From: Hyphomicrobiales bacterium
GTDB lineage: Bacteria > Pseudomonadota > Alphaproteobacteria > Rhizobiales > Rhizobiaceae
NCBI GenBank assembly: GCA_900466605.1
Contig: UBMU01000036.1
Location: forward strand, 95,316 to 159,315
DNA: 64,000 nt
Reading direction: 5' to 3'
This document shows, one piece after another, positions 59,536-64,000 of this stretch (position 1 is the stretch's first letter; each line of letters starts with the position of its first letter). The translations under genes were made by a program, and so were the position numbers. Under the pieces are notes generated by a model. That model worked only from the letters and a program-made list of their open reading frames with translations. It was not told the origin of the DNA and made no database searches.

Positions 59536-60248
59536 ACAAGCGTTTCCCGGCCGCGATTACTGCCGTTGCCCTCCTTGCAGGCTGCGCATCGCCGCAGGCT
59601 GTCAATGAGATCGGCCGCGCGCCTGCGATGAGCCCGATCGGTAGCGGTCTCGCATATGGCCAGACGTCGCAGATGTCGATGTATCCCAAGCAGCCCCGAC
59701 AGGTCGCGCAAGGCTATTCGCTCTGGAGCGATTCGCAGGCCGCCCTCTTCAAGGATTCGCGCGCGCTTAACGTCGGCGACATTTTGACCGTCGATATCCA
59801 GATCAACGACAAGGCGAAGTTTGAAAACGATACCAGCCGCAGCCGGACCAACAAGAGCGGCCTCAACTGGGATGTGAACGCCAACGTCATGGGTTGGAAT
59901 CCTCAGTCGACGACTGATGTGACCTACGGTTCGGATACCAGCACTGACGGCAAGGGCAAGATCGACCGGTCCGAAACGCTGAAGCTCATGGTCGCGGCTG
60001 TCGTCACGGGTATTCTCGAGAACGGCAACCTTGTGATCAGCGGCTCTCAGGAAGTCCGCGTCAACCAGGAAATCCGCATTCTCAACGTTGCCGGTATCGC
60101 TCGCCCGCAAGACGTCAACGCCGACAACCAGATTTCCTACGAGAAGATCGCGGAAGCACGCATTTCCTACGGCGGCCGCGGTCGCCTGATGGAAGTGCAG
60201 CAGCCGCCGCGCGGCCAGCAAGCCGTCGATCTCTTCTCGCCGCTCTGA
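59532..60248 (+). CDS. flgH: Flagellar L-ring lipoprotein FlgH
   Basis: 238 residues. Lipoprotein signal with lipobox LLAGC (Cys about 18). Family marks SLWSDSQAALFKDSRALNVG, DILTVDIQINDKAKF and SGSQEVRVNQEIRILNVAG. Forms the outer-membrane ring around the rod. Overlaps motE by four bases. Confidence 0.95.
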   Translation: MNKRFPAAITAVALLAGCASPQAVNEIGRAPAMSPIGSGLAYGQTSQMSMYPKQPRQVAQGYSLWSDSQAALFKDSRALNVGDILTVDIQINDKAKFENDTSRSRTNKSGLNWDVNANVMGWNPQSTTDVTYGSDTSTDGKGKIDRSETLKLMVAAVVTGILENGNLVISGSQEVRVNQEIRILNVAGIARPQDVNADNQISYEKIAEARISYGGRGRLMEVQQPPRGQQAVDLFSPL

Positions 60249-60259
60249 GGCAGAACATC

Positions 60260-60778
60260 ATGGCAGAGACAGAATCCGCCGAAGGCCAGCCGAAAAAGAA
60301 ATCGGCCGCGATCATGACCATTGCCGGACTTGCAGTCCTGACGTTGCTCGGGGCCGGCGGGGGTTGGGTGGTCGGCGGCATGGTTGCACCCAACATCAAG
60401 GGCGCCGAACAGGCGCAACAGGCAAAGGTAGCCAAGGACGAGGCGACTCAGAAGAAGGAAGGCGAGGCGGGCCTGCCCCACATTTCCACCGAAGCCAACA
60501 ACGTCGTGCAGCTTGAGCCGATCACCTCGAATCTTGCTTATCCCTCCGAGAACTGGGTTCGCCTGGAGGTGGCCCTGCTGTTCAACGGCCCGCCCGACGT
60601 GAAAGTCGCAGAGGACATCCACCAGGATATCCTCGCATATGTGCGCACCGTTTCGCTGCAGCAGATCGAAGGGCCGAGAGGCTTTCAATATCTTAAGGAT
60701 GACATCCAGGAGCGTGTTGACCTTCGCGCGCAAGGACGCGTATCGAAGGTCATGTTCAGGACCTTTGTCGTCGAATGA
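60260..60778 (+). CDS. fliL: Flagellar basal-body-associated protein FliL
   Basis: 172 residues: a short cytosolic start (MAETESAEGQPKKKSAAIM), one membrane helix (TIAGLAVLTLLGAGGGWVVG), and a periplasmic domain (NWVRLEVALLFNGPPDVKVA, then EDIHQDILAYVRTVSLQQIE). Supports stator function. Overlaps fliP by four bases. Confidence 0.93.
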   Translation: MAETESAEGQPKKKSAAIMTIAGLAVLTLLGAGGGWVVGGMVAPNIKGAEQAQQAKVAKDEATQKKEGEAGLPHISTEANNVVQLEPITSNLAYPSENWVRLEVALLFNGPPDVKVAEDIHQDILAYVRTVSLQQIEGPRGFQYLKDDIQERVDLRAQGRVSKVMFRTFVVE

Positions 60779-61512
60779 TTCGATTTTTATTGCTGCTGGC
60801 TGCCATGATGGCGGCACCGGAGCTGGCGCATGCGCAGCAGCTCCCGACAAACCTGTTGAACCTGCCCGTCGACGGCTCCGTCGCGGCATGGATCATCAGA
60901 ACATTCGGCCTGTTGACCATTCTTTCGGTCGCCCCGGGCATCCTGATCATGGTGACGAGCTTCCCGCGCTTCATCATCGCATTCTCGATCCTGCGATCGG
61001 GAATGGGCCTGTCCTCCACGCCCTCCAACATGATCCTGCTGTCGCTTGCGCTGTTTATGACCTTCTATGTCATGCAGCCGACGTTCGACCAGGCGTGGCA
61101 GACAGGCGTTCAGCCGCTGTTGTCGAACCAGATCGACGAGCAGCAGGCAATCGCGCGCATTGCAGAACCTTTTCGGACCTTCATGGCGAACAACACGCGT
61201 GAAAAGGATTTGGCGCTTTTCGTGGATCTCGCACGCGAGCGGGGCCAGAATGTCGAGACCGGTGAGAAGATCGACTATCGCGTCCTCATTCCCGCCTTCA
61301 TGATCTCGGAAATCCGTCGCGGCTTCGAGATCGGCTTTCTCGTGGTTCTTCCTTTCCTGGTCATCGATCTAATCGTCGCCACCATTACCATGGCGATGGG
61401 CATGATGATGTTGCCGCCGACCTCAATCTCGCTGCCGTTCAAGATCCTCTTTTTCGTGCTGATCGACGGTTGGAACCTGCTGGTTGGAAGTCTCGTCCGT
61501 TCGTTCCACTGA
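60775..61512 (+). CDS. fliP: Flagellar export gate protein FliP
   Basis: 245 residues with a cleavable signal peptide (MIRFLLLLAAMMAAPELAHA) and four membrane helices. Strong family motifs: SVAPGILIMVTSFPRFIIAF, LRSGMGLSSTPSNMILLSLAL, and AFMISEIRRGFEIGFLVVLP with MGMMMLPPTSISLPFK. Last gene of the plus-strand rod and ring operon; a terminator follows. Confidence 0.96.
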   Translation: MIRFLLLLAAMMAAPELAHAQQLPTNLLNLPVDGSVAAWIIRTFGLLTILSVAPGILIMVTSFPRFIIAFSILRSGMGLSSTPSNMILLSLALFMTFYVMQPTFDQAWQTGVQPLLSNQIDEQQAIARIAEPFRTFMANNTREKDLALFVDLARERGQNVETGEKIDYRVLIPAFMISEIRRGFEIGFLVVLPFLVIDLIVATITMAMGMMMLPPTSISLPFKILFFVLIDGWNLLVGSLVRSFH

Positions 61513-61562
61513 CGAAGCGTTGAGGCGATGCCCGGCCTTCAGGCGCAGGGCACGATAACAAG

Positions 61563-61598
61563 GAGCCCGCCGGCGTTCACCGGCGGGCTCTTTGCTTT
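61563..61598. terminator. Terminator between fliP and the GT41 gene
   Basis: A perfect 11-bp stem (GAGCCCGCCGG / CCGGCGGGCTC) with a 6-base loop, followed on the plus strand by TTTGCTTT. It ends the fliP transcript and can serve the convergent GT41 gene too. Confidence 0.75.
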
Positions 61599-61613
61599 GT
61601 GTGTCGCTTCCTC

Positions 61614-63539
61614 CTAGTCCAGGCTAAAGAACGGCTCCGTGCGCGGCGGCAGCGCGGGCACGTCGATGTGTTCCGGCTCCAGTCCCATCTTCGCGCGTTC
61701 CATCATGATCTCGTAGGACTTCTCGAGGTGGAGCGTGAAGCGCTCCGCATCGAACAGCGGCATGATGCTGGCGTTCTGGCGAATATGCTGTTTGTAAGAG
61801 GCAATGCGCTCCGGACTGTTCGCAAGCTCGACAGCCATGTCCTCGTAGGCCGCGATGTCGGTGGCGACGAGTTCCGGCAAGCCGATCGTGTTGAGCAGGC
61901 TTTCGCTGACGCGGGAGGCAAAATTTGTGCCCTTGACGGTCAGGACCGGCAGACCGCCCCATAGCTGTTCGGAGGTGGTCGTGTGACCGTTGACCGGGTA
62001 GGTGTCGATCCCAAGGTCCGCCATCTGCTGGCGATCGATGTGCTCCTCGTAGGAGACGCGCGGGCAGAAGATCACGCGCGCCGAATCGATACCCTTCCTG
62101 TTCATGTAGTTACGCAGATTTGCCTGCGTGCGCGGCGACGAAAGCATCAGCCAAAGCACGCTTTTTGGCGCGCGCTTGAGAATGCTGCACCAAACGTCGA
62201 GTATCTCGGTATTGATCTTGCGGTTTGCGTTGAACGAGGCAAAGACGAACGCATCTTCCGGCAAACCGACCTCGGCGCGTGTTGTCGGCCTCGGCTTCGG
62301 GCGGTTCGCGGGATCGTTGGGCTGATAGGTGTCCGGCATGCGCACCAGCTTCTCGTGGTAGTGCGCTTCACTACTCGCAGGCAGCACGAACCGATCGCCG
62401 ATCGTGTAGTCGAGATCGACATCGGTGACGCTACCCGGGAAGCCGAGCCATGTTGCCTGTATCGGCGCGCCGCCGTAGTTCAGGATTCTGGATCGTCCGC
62501 CGAAGGTGTGCCCTTTGAGATCGACTAGAATATCGATCTGGCGCTCCCGAATGGCTTGGGCGGCTTCCTCGTCCGTCATGTCTCGCACGATGCACACGTC
62601 ACCCCACAATGAGCGATCGATGGTGCCAGCTTCGTGTTCCAGGTATTTCTGCTCGGTATGGCAGAAGAGCGTTATTTCGAACCTATCCCGATCATGCAGC
62701 TCCAGAACACGACGCAGCAGCTTCATTGTGGCGTGGCCGGCCCAAAAGTCTGACGAGAGATATCCGATGCGGATTTTCTCACCCCAGACGTGAGGAACGG
62801 CCCGCCTTCGTGCTGCCGCCTCTTTCAGGGGAATGGATGGATTGTGTGACGCAAGCGCGTTGAGCGCCTCGTCTCCGCACCAATGCAGATTGTAGAAGGG
62901 ATTGTCTCGTTCCAGAACGCTCAGGTCACCCTTGTCGAGCATTTTCTGAATCGGTGCAAACTCCTTCGAAACCACATCGAAGTCGCAGGCCTCACGCGCA
63001 AAGACGAGCGCGAGGAGCCGCAGCGGTATAATTTCGGGAAACTTCTTGAAGAGATTATAGACAAGCGGCTCATTCGTCGCGTCCAGAATGTCGTCGCCGA
63101 GCAACTGGACGGCGAGACGCACGTGATCCGGATTGCTGCTTTCAGAAATCACCTTGCGGTACGGGCTGATAAGGTCCTTGCGCCCCTGTTTGAGATGAAT
63201 AGAGACAAGCACACTGGCTAGCTCGGCATCCGACCTGGCAAGCGACATGACACGCAAAGCCTGAAGCAAGGCCTGCTCTTCATCACCACATGCAAAGTAG
63301 AGAAGCGCGGCTTCGCGCGTGTAGGGCGACTCTTGGTTGCTGTCGAGGCCGCCTGCGAGCGCGTAGGCGCTGGCGGCCTCCGATTTGAAACCAAGCTTAA
63401 GCAGATTCTTGGCAAGGAGAACGTAGGTCTTTACGTCTTTCTGCGTGTCGATGAGCTTGTTCAGCACGTCAAGTGACTTGAGGTATTGCCCCTTCTGGTA
63501 GTCCTTCGATGCCGCCGCAAACGAAATATTCGTATTCAA
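61614..63539 (-). CDS. TPR-containing GT41 (SPINDLY/OGT-like) glycosyltransferase
   Basis: 641 residues, cytosolic. TPR-like helices occupy about 1-230. The catalytic part has RIGYLSSDFWAGHATMKLL, ILVDLKGHTFGGRSRILNY, PIQATWLGFPGSVTDVDLDY and a C-terminal NGHTTTSEQLWGGLPVLTVKG that binds the donor nucleotide, the layout of O-GlcNAc transferase-like enzymes. Its place between fliP and the flagellin gene suggests it modifies flagellin serine/threonine residues; that is inference. Start at 63539 with GGAG 14 bases upstream. Convergent with fliP. Confidence 0.85.
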   Translation of the reverse strand: MNTNISFAAASKDYQKGQYLKSLDVLNKLIDTQKDVKTYVLLAKNLLKLGFKSEAASAYALAGGLDSNQESPYTREAALLYFACGDEEQALLQALRVMSLARSDAELASVLVSIHLKQGRKDLISPYRKVISESSNPDHVRLAVQLLGDDILDATNEPLVYNLFKKFPEIIPLRLLALVFAREACDFDVVSKEFAPIQKMLDKGDLSVLERDNPFYNLHWCGDEALNALASHNPSIPLKEAAARRRAVPHVWGEKIRIGYLSSDFWAGHATMKLLRRVLELHDRDRFEITLFCHTEQKYLEHEAGTIDRSLWGDVCIVRDMTDEEAAQAIRERQIDILVDLKGHTFGGRSRILNYGGAPIQATWLGFPGSVTDVDLDYTIGDRFVLPASSEAHYHEKLVRMPDTYQPNDPANRPKPRPTTRAEVGLPEDAFVFASFNANRKINTEILDVWCSILKRAPKSVLWLMLSSPRTQANLRNYMNRKGIDSARVIFCPRVSYEEHIDRQQMADLGIDTYPVNGHTTTSEQLWGGLPVLTVKGTNFASRVSESLLNTIGLPELVATDIAAYEDMAVELANSPERIASYKQHIRQNASIMPLFDAERFTLHLEKSYEIMMERAKMGLEPEHIDVPALPPRTEPFFSLD

Positions 63540-63890
63540 GAGCCCACTCCATTCGGAACTTCTTCAATGAGCGCCAGGCCAATCGTGCGCAGGCCGTATC
63601 GCGCCCAGTTTGCGCCATGTAGACATACCAACCTTGCTTGAAGCCGGTGTGCCGCAACGGGCCCGGGTATGCAGGAGTATTTGGAGACTGTTAACCACCT
63701 GGGGGGTGCCAGCGCTGTTTCATCAGCCCTTTTAATGAGTTGGCAATGAATGGCTGCGAGATTGCTCCTCGACATGACGGGTTTGGTTGCTAAAAAGAAA
63801 CGGCACCGAGTGGCATGAAGCTGGTCCGTCATCGCCGGTATTGAAGTCCGGTATGTCCTCCTTTGGTATTTTGTTTTTGGGGACAGACTT
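63540..63890. other. Intergenic region upstream of flagellin
   Basis: About 350 bases between divergently transcribed GT41 and flagellin. No gene is visible. A GGGGACA Shine-Dalgarno sequence lies at the end. No convincing sigma-70 or sigma-54 promoter was found by eye; in rhizobia flagellin genes are class III and depend on Rem, so that site may be here. Confidence 0.5.
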
Positions 63891-64000
63891 ATGACAAGCA
63901 TTAACACCAACAACTCCGCAATGGCGGCACTCCAGACTCTGCGTAGCGTCAACAGCGGCTTGAACGACACGCAGAAAGCCGTTTCGTCTGGCCTGCGCGT
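63891..64000 (+). CDS. flaA: Flagellin (5' part, cut by window end)
   Basis: 37 codons are visible: MTSINTNNSAMAALQTLRSV followed by NSGLNDTQKAVSSGLRV, the conserved D0/D1 N-terminal helix of flagellin that forms the inner tube of the filament. GGGGA lies 7 bases before the ATG. The position next to the basal-body operon is that of flaA; rhizobia usually carry several flagellin genes, so the exact paralogue is uncertain. Confidence 0.9.
   Translation, partial: MTSINTNNSAMAALQTLRSVNSGLNDTQKAVSSGLR

Noticed and set aside
63731..63775. Possible sigma-54 promoter (TTGGCA ... CTGC) before flagellin
   Set aside because: The GG to GC distance is 12 rather than the fixed 10 bases.
1..64000. CRISPR arrays, insertion sequences, prophage genes, rRNA
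   Set aside because: No regularly spaced repeats, transposase, integrase, phage structural gene or rRNA sequence was seen on either strand.

Overview
The window is chromosomal DNA of a Rhizobiaceae alphaproteobacterium (Rhizobium/Sinorhizobium/Agrobacterium group). Coding regions are GC-rich throughout. The strongest evidence is the chemotaxis and flagellar cluster of the type known from Sinorhizobium meliloti: icpA-cheS-cheY1-cheA-cheW-cheR-cheB-cheY2-cheD-cheT-fliF, visN-visR, motA-fliM-fliN-fliG-flhB, and flgF-fliI-flgBC-fliE-flgG-flgA-flgI-motE-flgH-fliL-fliP followed by a flagellin gene. SecD and SecF are fused, and the housekeeping block murA-DUF2948-hisD-UPF0262-phosphatase-infA-maf-yacG is also typical of the group. 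Species cannot be fixed from this window alone.

Layout. 1-3.4 kb: the tail of an acyltransferase, then small mostly uncharacterised genes (DUF982, a secreted four-Cys protein, a Gly-rich peptide), next to a tRNA-Thr. 3.7-9.7 kb: a dense housekeeping run (cell wall, histidine synthesis, translation initiation, Maf, YacG) and tRNA-Phe. 9.9-13.7 kb: a small lipoprotein and a two-gene aspartate decarboxylase/aspartate-alanine antiporter operon. 13.9-16.9 kb: small genes, an OsmC-family protein and an EamA transporter. 16.9-20.4 kb: a three-gene polysaccharide operon (GT2, flippase, pyruvyl transferase) preceded by a very AT-rich gap. 21-22.6 kb: a fused VOC dioxygenase/carboxylesterase. 22.7-29.6 kb: a signalling island with two histidine kinases, one hybrid kinase, three stand-alone receiver proteins and a LuxR-type regulator; one kinase carries a FixL-like PAS domain. 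29.7-34.4 kb: SecDF, a membrane protein and a family-39 glycosyltransferase. 35-64 kb: chemotaxis, flagellum, a GT41-type glycosyltransferase and the start of flagellin.

How the genes work together. IcpA, CheA/CheW, CheR/CheB/CheD and the two CheY proteins form a chemosensory pathway in which CheS and CheT are the rhizobial additions. VisN/VisR sit in the middle of the flagellar cluster as the expected master regulators. The motA-flhB block lies on the minus strand and the other flagellar operons on the plus strand; motA and flgF share a divergent promoter region. The GT41 protein beside flagellin suggests flagellin glycosylation.

The most novel-looking parts are the two-component island at 22.7-29.6 kb, with its heme-PAS-like kinase, a 16-bp palindrome between divergent units and a highly structured intergenic RNA region; the globin-like IcpA domain without the expected proximal histidine; and the hairpin terminator placed directly before the flhB ribosome binding site. 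No insertion sequence, CRISPR array, rRNA or prophage was seen.
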